The position numbers were made by a program, and so were the translations under genes. From Ruminiclostridium sp. (GTDB lineage: Bacteria; Bacillota; Clostridia; Oscillospirales; Ruminococcaceae), in the NCBI GenBank assembly GCA_017941355.1, contig JAGAWN010000124.1:1-64000 (forward strand): 64,000 bases of DNA, read 5' to 3'. The notes under the pieces were generated by a model, which was not told where the DNA came from, did no database searches, and saw only the letters and a list, made by a program, of their open reading frames with translations. Of the stretch, positions 52,173 to 61,900 are shown in pieces. Every line of letters starts with the position of its first letter. Within the stretch, counting starts at the first letter, position 1.

Positions 52173-53564
52173 TTATTTAGAGAACAGCTTTTTGAAAAAA
52201 CCGCCGCTCTTCTTTTCGGTATTCTTGGGTTTTTCCTCAGGGGCATTTTCGGAAATGATACCAAGCTGTGCGAGGATCCACAGGAACGGTTCTTCAACTC
52301 GTATTTCCTGCGGGATACCGTTCGTTATTTTCTTGCGGTCTATCCCGTCAACGTTCACCGTTTCGGTAGGTCCGCCCAGAGCCGAGACAGCGAAGTATTT
52401 CACGTTGTTGAACATGAAATCCACGTTCTTGCGGAACAGAGGAGCCGTAATACCGAAGAAGTTGTGGACTTCCCCGTTGATCTTCTCCACCTGTTCGGTA
52501 TCGAGATAGCCCTTGTGGGAGCATTGCTCATAAATGGTGCTGTTCCTGTCGAAATAGCGCTGTGTGGATTCGGTGGATTTGAGCAGATCGCTTTTGGTCA
52601 GTACGATAGCAGTAGGTTTATCCTTGAAGTCTATATCCTGTGTGAAGAATGATTCGAGGATCTTCACCGCGTCGCCGCGCCCGACAATGTAGTCTGCACC
52701 CGCGTTGCTGTTGAGAGCCGCGAGTCTCTGCGCCGCTCCGGTCTGCATGGGATCCACCATGTAAATGAATGCGTCGGCGTATTTGAGGTGGCGGGCGCGT
52801 GTGTTGACATAATCGGCATTCTTGATGCCGTCGCCTGCGACATCATAAAATGTGAGAGTAATTACCTTGTCCGCAACGTTATCGCCGTTCACCTTGTTGA
52901 TTCCGACACGAAGTTCGTAGATAAGCGGCTCCACGACCTCGTTGACGTGCGTATGCTCCGGCAGCAGCCCCTCCTTGTACATCGGGGTAAAGTAGTAGGT
53001 ATCGTACTTATCGGAAACCGAGCTTGTAAGCGGCATGAGCATGGAACGGAAACCGTCGTCGAGAAATTGCAGCCTGTTTATCAGCGTGGTCATATATACG
53101 GTCTTGCCGACAGCGGTATCTCCCGCGAAAGCAATGGTATAACTTTTTGTGTAACCCGCCGATTTCGGCAGGTCATTGTGACAGAACGGGCAAAGACGCT
53201 TTTCGCTCTCGTTGCCGAACTCGTCCTTGACGGAGTACATCACGCCGCCGCGGTATTCGATCGGCTCTCCGCCCAGAGCAAGACCTATGTATTCATCGCC
53301 GGTGACATTTCCTGCGGGCGCGATTATCGGGAATCTTCTCGGAGCCTGTCTGCCGAACTGACGGTAGTAGTCTGCGAGATTCCTGTCAACTATGCTGTCC
53401 TCGCGGATAACACGCTCTCCGTTCTGCGGGGAAACAGCGTAATGCTTTGGCGAGGAAGCCCGGAAGTGTACCTCGTTGGCTTCAAAGCTTTTGAAGCAGT
53501 AAGGGCATTTGATCGGATAGACGACAGGCGCTTCCGGCTCCGGTCTTTTTTTGTTAGTTATCAT
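52173..53564 (-). CDS. zinc-ribbon P-loop GTPase (TRAFAC-like)
   Basis: A 463-aa predicted regulatory GTPase. A split zinc ribbon uses C20/C23 (IKCPYCFKSF) and C125/C128 (LCPFCHND). It precedes the GTPase domain with P-loop GDTAVGKT (148-155), Walker B/G3 DVAGDG (241-246) and specificity motif TKSD (323-326). The C-terminal segment EEPFLWILAQLGII is shared with the degenerate paralog upstream. The last 25 residues are Lys/Pro-rich (EEKPKNTEKKSGGF). All catalytic G motifs are intact. ATG 53564 has GAAAGGAAG upstream. It is separated from the upstream operon gene by a 411-bp region of tandem repeats. Confidence 0.75.
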   Translation of the reverse strand: MITNKKRPEPEAPVVYPIKCPYCFKSFEANEVHFRASSPKHYAVSPQNGERVIREDSIVDRNLADYYRQFGRQAPRRFPIIAPAGNVTGDEYIGLALGGEPIEYRGGVMYSVKDEFGNESEKRLCPFCHNDLPKSAGYTKSYTIAFAGDTAVGKTVYMTTLINRLQFLDDGFRSMLMPLTSSVSDKYDTYYFTPMYKEGLLPEHTHVNEVVEPLIYELRVGINKVNGDNVADKVITLTFYDVAGDGIKNADYVNTRARHLKYADAFIYMVDPMQTGAAQRLAALNSNAGADYIVGRGDAVKILESFFTQDIDFKDKPTAIVLTKSDLLKSTESTQRYFDRNSTIYEQCSHKGYLDTEQVEKINGEVHNFFGITAPLFRKNVDFMFNNVKYFAVSALGGPTETVNVDGIDRKKITNGIPQEIRVEEPFLWILAQLGIISENAPEEKPKNTEKKSGGFFKKLFSK

Positions 53565-53580
53565 TACTTATCTTCCTTTC

Positions 53581-53930
53581 GCGGACTTCGTCCGTTTTTC
53601 CGCGGACTTCGTCCGTTTCTCCGTATCTTACTTATCTACTATTTGTACATTATCTGCCTCGCTGTGGCGAGAAAATGCTATTTTGGTTACACGGTCTTTC
53701 GCGGACTTCGTCCGTTTCTCCGCGGACTTCGTCCGTTTCTCCGTATCTTACTTATCTACTATTTGTACATTATCTGCCTCGCTGCGGCAAGAAAATGCTA
53801 TTTTGGTTACACGGTCTTTCGCGGACTTCGTCCGTTTCTCCGTATCTTACTTATCTACTATTTGTACATTATCTGTCTCGCTGCGGCGAGAAAATGCTAT
53901 TTTAGTTACACGTTTTTCCGTATCTGACAT
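53581..53930. repeat. tandem array: 120-bp unit x3 with CGGAC-TTC-GTCCG hairpins
   Basis: Fills most of the 411-bp gap between two GTPase genes. Units start at 53581, 53701 and 53821; the first two are 120 bp and differ at about three positions, and the third lacks one hairpin. Each unit has CGGACTTCGTCCG once or twice (five copies in all), then CCGTATCTTACTTATC, TTTGTACATTATCTG and a GTTACAC end. No gene was found in it; the plus-strand frame is open but only because the period is a multiple of three. Confidence 0.9.
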
Positions 53931-53975
53931 TTCATCTTTCGGTATGCTTATTTCAATGCAAAACTTTTTACAGTG

Positions 53976-55127
53976 TCATTTATTTATAATATTCAGCTTC
54001 GAGAGCAGCCATAGAAATGATGTTTCGACCTCGCCGCAGTCGAAGATATCCGCAGTACCGTCATCGTGCAGATCGAAAAATGTCCTTGCTGCGAAGAACA
54101 TCGTGCTTTCCGGTTCAAACAGCGTTCTTATCGCTGAGCTGTACGCCGGGAGTTCCGCAGAGACAGTTTCCTTTATCTTTGTGCTGAGTTTAGTGAAAAA
54201 CGGTGTCGGGAAGTTCTTCTCCGATTTCTTTGAAACACATTCCCTCACATACTGCTGCCACTTCCGGTCACGGAACGCGGTCTTGTCTGCCCTGCACAGA
54301 ACCGCAGCTGTCGGGACAGACGCCGCGGAAGCGCCGAACAGCCGCCTGAAAGTCTCGGTGAGAAATCCAAGCCACGGTTCATAGGCGGGATCGTCGTTTC
54401 CCGCCATTTCCGACACGTCCGAAATGAACACGAAAGCATCGGAGTGAGCGATCGCTGTCTGTGCTATGAAAGGATATCTGTCACAAAGATCCTTGTCGAG
54501 ATTGTATATGTATATAAGCGCGCGGTTGTATCTGACTTCACTGCCTTTCCATTCCTCCGGTTCCGCCGCGCCGTTTTTGCAGTATTCCCATACAAGGGGG
54601 GTAACTGTTCCCATAGCTTCGGGAACAGTTTTGTCGAGATAAAGCGGTTCTTCATACTGCTCCCGGAATGTCTGCGCGGTCTTGAAATCCGCGGGAATGA
54701 AGCTCGCACCGAAGTCCGCCTGTAAATCCCGGTTGAGCCGGTGCAGCACCGACGCTATGTAGTAACTCCGCTGTGCGTCATCGGCGCCGATAACGGTAAC
54801 GGTGAACTGCTTCACCCGTCCCGCCGCGGCAGGAAGCATATTGCAGCATTCCGGGCAGGCGCGGTCATAGGTGACATCGCCGGATTCCGTGAGCGCCGAG
54901 AAAGCGTCAAGCCCGTCATTGCCGTGCTTCTGGAACAGCACGGGCATTCTTCTGCCCGCGATGCTCTCTATGTTCATATAGTGTTTCAGATACTCGGCGT
55001 ACTGCGGATAAACCTCCTGAGTGAAGTTCTTGTAATCCGCAAACATCGCCCTGAATGTCTGGAACCGCCTGAGGCAGTACGGACACACTATATCGTAGGT
55101 GTTGTCGGAATTGTAATTGTTCGCCAT
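53976..55127 (-). CDS. degenerate GTPase paralog with split zinc ribbon
   Basis: A 383-aa paralog of the neighbouring GTPases. It keeps the split zinc ribbon (C15/C18 in IVCPYCLRR and C91/C94 in ACPECCNM), the following beta strand FTVTVIG and the C-terminal ETSFLWLLSKLNII. The P-loop is lost: the expected GxxxxGK(S/T) is GADDAQRS (114-121). The TKxD motif is replaced by LCRADK. It is probably a non-hydrolysing structural or regulatory partner. ATG 55127 is chosen because the longer ORF overlaps the upstream gene with unrelated sequence; the RBS is weak. It lies 25 bp after the 55153 gene. Confidence 0.7.
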   Translation of the reverse strand: MANNYNSDNTYDIVCPYCLRRFQTFRAMFADYKNFTQEVYPQYAEYLKHYMNIESIAGRRMPVLFQKHGNDGLDAFSALTESGDVTYDRACPECCNMLPAAAGRVKQFTVTVIGADDAQRSYYIASVLHRLNRDLQADFGASFIPADFKTAQTFREQYEEPLYLDKTVPEAMGTVTPLVWEYCKNGAAEPEEWKGSEVRYNRALIYIYNLDKDLCDRYPFIAQTAIAHSDAFVFISDVSEMAGNDDPAYEPWLGFLTETFRRLFGASAASVPTAAVLCRADKTAFRDRKWQQYVRECVSKKSEKNFPTPFFTKLSTKIKETVSAELPAYSSAIRTLFEPESTMFFAARTFFDLHDDGTADIFDCGEVETSFLWLLSKLNIINK

Positions 55128-55152
55128 ACCTATACCAGTCTCCGTAATATAT

Positions 55153-56181
55153 TCAGCCGAAAAGTCCGAGATACAGCTTTCCGGCAAGTGTCGTTTCTTT
55201 GCCGCCGATATCCGGATCGACTGCGGATACCGCGCAGGCGTGAACGTCCGTAAACATGACCGCAAGTTCGCCCACAGACGGAAATGCTGTAAAAATGTAG
55301 TTTTTCAGTGCCCTCTCGTCAGCGTGGCAGCGCATTATGTCATCGCCTGCTCCTCCCGCCTTTTCGGCGAGATCCAGCTTTGTCACCGCGATCGTAAGCA
55401 CCGGCGGAGTCTGTGCGTATCTGCACGCCTCCAGCATTGTGTACATATCCGTTCTCGCGTCCATGTCGGCGCGCTCGTCCTGCGTTATAACAGTTTCTGC
55501 CAGCTTATCGGCGGGAATACAGTAAACGAAATACCGTGAATCCGCCGCAAACGGCAGCGTAAAGCGGATAGAGTCCATATCGCGGATATCCGAAGCAGAG
55601 GTGTCGTACATGACGTCACATAACGTTTTCATGCCCTGCGATGCGCCGGTAACGCGGTATATCGCCGTCGGATCTCGAAGATCGGCAGGCTTCCCGCCGT
55701 TCCTGACCTCCTCCGCAGCGCCGGTGATAAGTGCGGGATCACACACTTTGTCGTTGAAAATATAGCGGAACCTGTCATCTATGGAAAACTGACGTGTTAT
55801 GCACTCGTTTGCCAGCGTCAGCACCAGAGAAGTCTTGCCGCTGTCCCTGCCGCCGAAAAATACCGCCGAACTTACCGAAGCGCTGTCGGTATTCCGGAGT
55901 ATCTGGTTGTGACAGGTGGGGCAGATCATGGAGTCGGTATTGCGCCCTGTCCTTGTTACAAGGGTAGGTCTGCCGTTCTCGGAGGTAAGCATTGCGACTT
56001 CCGGAGAACCTATCCCGCACACGTCCGGCAGGTTGTGATCCTTACCTGTGATATCCCGTATCTCAAGATAGCGCCGGTATATCGCGTCCGGTCTGCGGAC
56101 ATAATCCGGAGGCAGACGGAAAAGCGCCTGTTTGTCCGTATCAATGAGCCGTCCGCAGAAAACACATCTTATCTCTGACAT
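55153..56181 (-). CDS. zinc-ribbon P-loop GTPase, second intact paralog
   Basis: A 342-aa predicted GTPase. A split zinc ribbon is formed by C6/C9 (RCVFCGRLI) and C87/C90 (ICPTCHNQ). The P-loop GGRDSGKTS lies at 110-118 and the specificity motif TKLD at 267-270. The switch II region near YDTSASDIRD (192-201) lacks the usual DxxG glycine, so hydrolysis may be slow or need a partner. It lacks the C-terminal FLWxL segment of the other two. The ATG is 3 bp after the 197-aa gene, so the genes are coupled. Confidence 0.75.
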   Translation of the reverse strand: MSEIRCVFCGRLIDTDKQALFRLPPDYVRRPDAIYRRYLEIRDITGKDHNLPDVCGIGSPEVAMLTSENGRPTLVTRTGRNTDSMICPTCHNQILRNTDSASVSSAVFFGGRDSGKTSLVLTLANECITRQFSIDDRFRYIFNDKVCDPALITGAAEEVRNGGKPADLRDPTAIYRVTGASQGMKTLCDVMYDTSASDIRDMDSIRFTLPFAADSRYFVYCIPADKLAETVITQDERADMDARTDMYTMLEACRYAQTPPVLTIAVTKLDLAEKAGGAGDDIMRCHADERALKNYIFTAFPSVGELAVMFTDVHACAVSAVDPDIGGKETTLAGKLYLGLFG

Positions 56182-56184
56182 AGA

Positions 56185-56778
56185 TCAGCCCTCATGGATC
56201 CTGAACTCGCCCTCATGCCCGGGTGCAAGCTCCAGTACGCAGTCCTCAGCCGCGCCTATGATTATCTGCCCGACATCGGAACTGCCCGCCGGCAGAGCCG
56301 CGTTTATCGGGTACAGCATACCCGCCGGCATAACTCTGTATGCAAGGGATCCGGGCGGGATATCCGCTTCCGAGTTTATCGAAAAGGTTACTTTTTTGAA
56401 GTTCTTGCCGCTCTTTTTGAATACGGACTTGTATCTGAGATCCAGTGTGATGCCGGTGATGTCCACGTCCGCGCTGCACTTATCAAGCTCCGTCTTATCC
56501 GGGCTTTCACAGCAGTAAACCCGGAATTTCAACATTCCCGTGTCTTTGCTGCCAATGGGGTAAACATACTTGCCACCCGCTATCTGAAATTCGTCAAGAA
56601 AGCACAGATCGGAAACATTCCCAAGTTCGTCGGCGGAAAGTTTCCGGATATCTCTGCCCGCAAGGCGGTGTAAAAACACGATCCTTACACAGGTGTACCC
56701 GGAAGGCCAGACCCATGAGATGAGTATATTGCCGTCATTGGAGCGCACGGCTGCCAGATTCTTTATGTATTCGTCCAT
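56185..56778 (-). CDS. small beta-rich protein, FN3-like N-terminus
   Basis: A 197-aa cytoplasmic protein without signal peptide or TM helix. The first 60 residues (LAAVRSNDGNILISWVWP) have the strand pattern and Trp of a fibronectin type III or Ig-like domain. A second beta-rich part follows from about residue 100 (ITLDLRYKSVFKK). The role is unknown; as part of a GTPase/tubulin operon it may be an adaptor. ATG 56778 has GGAGGAG upstream, 17 bp after the 722-aa gene. Confidence 0.6.
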   Translation of the reverse strand: MDEYIKNLAAVRSNDGNILISWVWPSGYTCVRIVFLHRLAGRDIRKLSADELGNVSDLCFLDEFQIAGGKYVYPIGSKDTGMLKFRVYCCESPDKTELDKCSADVDITGITLDLRYKSVFKKSGKNFKKVTFSINSEADIPPGSLAYRVMPAGMLYPINAALPAGSSDVGQIIIGAAEDCVLELAPGHEGEFRIHEG

Positions 56779-56795
56779 GTTGTGTCGCTCCTCCG

Positions 56796-58964
56796 TCAGT
56801 TCTCAGCCGCGTTTCTGTCGATATAAACGCTGTCGCCGTGTTCGGAAACGTACCCGTCATACACCTTGCGGCATTCGTTCACATAAACTGCGCTGTCCGG
56901 CGACGGGACATTGTATATCGCAAGCTGCTCATAAGCGGCGCTCGTGACATCGCTGACGTGTACGGTATTGAAGCCGGGATCTTCAAATTCCAGCATTTTC
57001 TTTACGAAACCAAGTTCCGCGTTGCCCATGCAGAAAAGGCTGTTGTTGGGCTGGAACACGCTGTAGCGAAGATTTGCGCGGCTCTCTTCGGTGAGGCGGC
57101 GGTTGAGCTGCGCATCTACCCAGCCCCTGTCCTTGCCGCCGTCATAGCTGCGGTAACGTTCGTAAAGTTCCGAGTCAAAGGTCATTGCGAATACCTCGCG
57201 CACCGCCGGGCTTGCAATAAGCCTGCGGTAGATGTCGAGCGCTATGTCCGCAAGTCCGTCGGTACCTTTGCTGTCACACTCCATAAGCAGGCTGTACAGT
57301 TCCCTGCCTTTAAGCACAGCGGCAAATTCGCCGGAGCGTTCGGATTCCGCAAGTGCCCGCCTTACCGCACCGGTGTAGCAGGCAATGAACGGTGCCGCGT
57401 CGGTAAGCGTGGATTCGTCCTCATACAGCTCGCTTAATATATCCTCGGTAAGACTGTCGGAGAACGACTTTATCTTCGCGGAGGCGGCGGAAGCTTCGGC
57501 ATACAGCGAGTTCACCTGACCGAGAATATTTGCGGTCAGCCTCTTCATCATTCGTACCCGCAGTATTTCCAGTTTTCTTCTGTACTTCGCGGTCACAGCT
57601 TTCGCAAGGATATCACAGCCTGTGGATTTTGAGAAAAGCCCTGTTGAAAGCCCGTGACAAGGCTCGTTCAGTACGCTTTCAAGTTTCTCTTTAAGCTCCT
57701 GCTCCTCGGAATTGAGCCTATCGGTAACGTCGTTCAGGCAGGCGGTAATTGCGCCGTCATGCTCCAGTATCTTCAGAGCGCCGTTCAGACGCAGTGTTCC
57801 CTTGTTTATGTACTCTCCGATCTTTTCGGAAACATCAATGCTCTCACAGAGGTCTATCATGCGCGCGCAGGCGTTCTCATACGCTTCGGTGAAGAACTCC
57901 TCATCCGCACCCTCGTAGTATTCGAGAATGTTGCGGATATTTGTATTGCGCACACTGTCGGGATCCTTTCCCAGCGCTCTCGGCAGCACAGACAGAATGT
58001 TATCCACCGGCGGCAGCGCCGACATTACCCGGGAGCATACCCCGTATATTGCCTCATAGCCCACCAGCCGCTCCGCCGGAATATCGGGATCAGCGTCATC
58101 GGAGGTACCGGCGAGAATGTCGATAAGCGCCTTGTACATTATGTGCGAAATAGCCTTCATAGGCTTTCTCGCGGAGGAGATGCCCGCGGTGCAGAACACG
58201 CTCGCCGGAAGCTTTTCCGGCTCCGCCTTATCCATAAGCACCGCTGTCATTGCGGCGATCCTCATATTGTTCTCCGCATTGTGCGGACTGTACTTCATAT
58301 CGCTGCGGTACATTTCAAGGAAGAATACGGTTCCGAACACGGGACCGTCCCAGTGAACGGCAATGCGCTGCTCCTCCCGCATCATTATCGCGCGGTCATA
58401 GGTGAAGTCCTCTTTCTGACAGTCCTCCAGTTCCCGGAAAAACGCTGCCGAGCTTACATATCCCTCGCTGCCGCCGGCGAAGTTCACGAACAGATAGGAG
58501 TAAACACGGATATGCGCGTTCTCGGAAAACAGCATGACAAATTCGGGCAGCAGCGCATTATACGCACTGTCCGAAGTGGTGACGATGAACAGGAAGGACT
58601 TTGTGGTCTGCGGAAAGCCGGAAGTCATCATCAGCTTGTCGGCAGTTTTCTTTGCCTCGTTGTTGAACGCGGTGAGCCGCTCGCCGTCCGCAGTCAGATG
58701 TTCAAGCGTCCTGCCGCGCTCGTCGGGTATCTCCGCGGAAACGGCGAAGTCCGCGTCCCCGCGTTTCGCGCCAAGAACGGCGTGCAGTATGCTGCCGCCG
58801 TTGATAAGCTTCTGTTTTAAATGCCGGCGTATCTGCGCACAGCTTTCCGCTGCCTTGTCACCCACATACAGAAACAGGGCAGGATATTCTGCGCCGACTG
58901 CCGCGGAATCTTCCTCCGCGGCGCTGTCGATGCAATCATCTATTCTTTTAAGTATTTCTTTCAT
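56796..58964 (-). CDS. large protein of unknown function, partner of the tubulin-like protein
   Basis: A 722-aa protein with no recognised family. The N-terminal third is alpha/beta (YPALFLYVGDKAAES, SFLFIVTTSDS, YSYLFVNFAGG), suggesting a Rossmann-like or FtsZ-like fold without nucleotide motifs. The middle (about 330-600) is helical with coiled-coil character (RLNSEEQELKEKLESVL). No TM helix is evident. The start is ATG 58964 or GTG 58976; neither has a strong RBS. It directly follows the tubulin-like gene (24 bp), so a physical partnership is likely but not shown. Confidence 0.6.
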   Translation of the reverse strand: MKEILKRIDDCIDSAAEEDSAAVGAEYPALFLYVGDKAAESCAQIRRHLKQKLINGGSILHAVLGAKRGDADFAVSAEIPDERGRTLEHLTADGERLTAFNNEAKKTADKLMMTSGFPQTTKSFLFIVTTSDSAYNALLPEFVMLFSENAHIRVYSYLFVNFAGGSEGYVSSAAFFRELEDCQKEDFTYDRAIMMREEQRIAVHWDGPVFGTVFFLEMYRSDMKYSPHNAENNMRIAAMTAVLMDKAEPEKLPASVFCTAGISSARKPMKAISHIMYKALIDILAGTSDDADPDIPAERLVGYEAIYGVCSRVMSALPPVDNILSVLPRALGKDPDSVRNTNIRNILEYYEGADEEFFTEAYENACARMIDLCESIDVSEKIGEYINKGTLRLNGALKILEHDGAITACLNDVTDRLNSEEQELKEKLESVLNEPCHGLSTGLFSKSTGCDILAKAVTAKYRRKLEILRVRMMKRLTANILGQVNSLYAEASAASAKIKSFSDSLTEDILSELYEDESTLTDAAPFIACYTGAVRRALAESERSGEFAAVLKGRELYSLLMECDSKGTDGLADIALDIYRRLIASPAVREVFAMTFDSELYERYRSYDGGKDRGWVDAQLNRRLTEESRANLRYSVFQPNNSLFCMGNAELGFVKKMLEFEDPGFNTVHVSDVTSAAYEQLAIYNVPSPDSAVYVNECRKVYDGYVSEHGDSVYIDRNAAEN

Positions 58965-58988
58965 ATCCCGAACCACATTCCGAAAGCA

Positions 58989-61900
58989 TCATTCAAGCAG
59001 ATCGAGGGAGTTGTCCGCCATGTCTCTGAGCTTTCTGTATTTTTTGAGGATATCGGCTTCTCTGTCCGGATCTTCTCCCGAGAATTCGGCCTCGTAGTCG
59101 TCGATCGCGCCGATAGATGCCGCAATATGCTTTTTGAGCTTTCTGAGGAAGTCGATATGCTCATCGGGGATATCGTCCGCGTGTGCTGCGGCGGCTTTCT
59201 TGCCGATGTAAGCGCGCTGCCCCTCATCGAGAGCCGCAAACTTTTCAAGCAGCACATAGTAGAAGAAGTATCTCTGCTCGGTGGTGTCCTGTATGGTGAG
59301 GGTATTGAGGATATTCACGTTGTCGCCGGCAGAGTTCACATAACGGAAGAAGTTCTTCTCCTTGAATATGATCCCGGCAAAAAGCGCGTCAAACAGAGCC
59401 TTGAGCTGCTTATTCGCGTCTTTCTCCCTGTTCATCACATTGTCGCACTCTTCTATTGCCGCAGCTGCCGCGTTATAGACATCGAGCATCTGCTCGGTGT
59501 ACTTCCACGCGCCGTAGGTGCGCACATACGATTCGCGCAGCTTGTCAACCTCAGTCGCGTTCATATAATTGACGGGGTTCAGCGAGAACAGTACATTGCC
59601 GGTTTTCAGCTTTTCGATGATGTCGTTGTACTTATTCTTGGCTTCCTTGATCGTTGCAGGCTTTGCCGGATCGTAGGTGATAGCTTTCACCATGTCAACC
59701 GTGAAACTCTCATCGTAATGCACATTGCCCACGTTGTCGATGATGCCCAGTTCATAAGCCTTGTTGAAGATCCCGCGGTGAGCTTCGTTTTCCTTATGCA
59801 CCTTTTCGGTGTTCTCGGTGACAGCCTCTTTCGGACGCAGGGTATCGTGTATCGGGCTCGGGAGCTTGAACCAGTCGGTGTCGCGCAGTCCGCTGTATGT
59901 CGAATAAAGGTGCTGACCTATCATGTTTGCGTCTTTCGTGCCGCCGGTCTCGGAAACGAATGAATAATAGTCGGATTCAAACAGATGAACGGTATTGTGA
60001 TGCGCAACCGCAAGACCTGCGCCGAAAGTGAATATCGAGATACGGTTGGTATAAGGGCTGGCGATCTTGTGACGGGACAGCACCTCGTCCTCGTCTGCGG
60101 CAGCCTCAATGGGTCCCGCCTGACTCGGAATGGACACGTAGAGTATCTCGGCGGTGTCGGTGGAAGTCGAGCAGGGGTACATGATGTTGGAGCGCGCGCG
60201 GAGTTCCTTTAACAGCTCCTTTGCCGCGTCTGCGCGGGAAGCGGCGCTGGGATAGCGCGCCTCGAAGAACTCGCTCATGGACTGGCTGAGCGTTTCGGAG
60301 AAATGCGAGGATATCGCGTCGCAGATAAATGTTGAAACATCGAAGTCATCTCTTGACTTTGAGTTCTTGAAGTCGTTGAGGAAGCGCCGCAGGATATCCG
60401 AAACCGCGTTTTCGAGGTCAACGGCGCTTATCTCCTCGTTGAGCTTTTCGAGAACGTTCTCCTCGCTCTTGATGTCGTACATCTTCCACTCATAGGTCTT
60501 GCTGAGACCCGTGGTGGCGTTCTCAACGCCGGTAACGATGTTGAGATTCTTTTCGCATACGACACGCAGATAGTCGAGAATACCCACCATATTGTCGATA
60601 AGATCGTTGAAATAGCTGCTGATGCGGGTGATAAGCTCGCTGTACAGCTTAACTATGTAGTCGCAGCGGAGAGAATCCGCTCTCTTGGTATAATACTGGG
60701 AAATAAGGTTGTAATAGTCCTTTCTTGCGGTGGAAGTAAGGTCAAGGGGCTTGTTTGCAAAATTGCGGTACGCGAGATCCGCCTTGTTGCGTATTTCCAT
60801 AAGCTTCTGGGAGCTGTACTCCGCCTGCGCCGCCATTTCCTCGCTGATGCAGGTGCGAAGTTTTTTCAGCAGGCAGAACTTGTCCTCGGAGCTTATGAGA
60901 CTTGCGATATAGAAAGGACCCTCCGCGCAGCTGCAAAAGCTGAGTTCCGCAGCCTGCACGAATTTTCCGAAGAACGTTTCGATAGCGTCCGGCAGGAATA
61001 CGCGGTAAGCTTCCTCCACCTTGCTCAGCCACTCGTCACCCACGTCCTCAACGGTACGCTTGTTGGCTTTGAGCGCCTGACGGGAGAATATCGGGTTTTC
61101 AATGCCTCCGTCAAACAGCGACGGACGGTGCTGGTCAAAGAACGTCTGCACCGAAAGATTGTCAAGTCCTATGGTTCCGAGGAACACCATTCTCTGTTCG
61201 TTGGACGGAACATTGTTATGAAGCTGGTTCATGTGTGCGAAAACCTTGCCGGAGAGGTATTCGAGGACTTCCGACTTCGGCAGTATAGCCGCGGAAGCGC
61301 CTACCGACGAATACACGTTGAGCATGGGGTACTGCGGTATAATACCCGCCAGCGCCTGACCGAGGTTCACGCGGAATGAATCTATGCTGAAATCGCCCTG
61401 GCTGTCAGAGGAGGATATGAAGTTGCAGATACCCTCGGCTGCGATAGACAGGCTGAACTTGTACTGCTCGGCAGGGTTTTTCAGCACAAATCCGTCCTTG
61501 CCGCTTGCCGAAACGAACAGGCAGGTGTCGTAGGGACGCTCTGTGCTGATAGTTTCAAATGTATCGGAATACTTCTGCTTGAACGGATCGAACATATGGG
61601 AGTGCATATCCATGAGGTATTCAAGCTCCTGCAATGCCGCGAAGCCGTTGCGCTTGATGTAGCGCTGGATATTCGGATCATCAACGCGGGAAAGGTTCAC
61701 GTCCGGCGTGAAGAGGAATCCCATTATGTCGAAGTTGCTCTTGCCCTGGCGGTTGATTATCTCGCGGACTATGTAGGGAATGTCGATGAAAGTGCCGCTT
61801 CCCGTACCGCCGCTGATACCGGAGAGAATGAACACCTGCAATCTCTGGTTGGGCATCATTCCGGTGAGAAGCTTCTGGACATTGGTGGTTATCGCCTTTA

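Noticed and set aside
52788..53927. Plus-strand frame ending in repeated hydrophobic peptide units
   Set aside because: It exists because the 120-bp repeat is a multiple of three. There is no RBS and the first part is antisense to the GTPase.
53581..53930. Possible CRISPR array
   Set aside because: Units are adjacent and nearly identical over 120 bp with no unique spacers, and no cas genes are near.
57654..58820. 388-aa open frame on the plus strand opposite the unknown 722-aa gene
   Set aside because: The minus-strand frame has operon spacing, the expected strand and the better composition; the plus frame is Arg/His/Val-rich shadow sequence.
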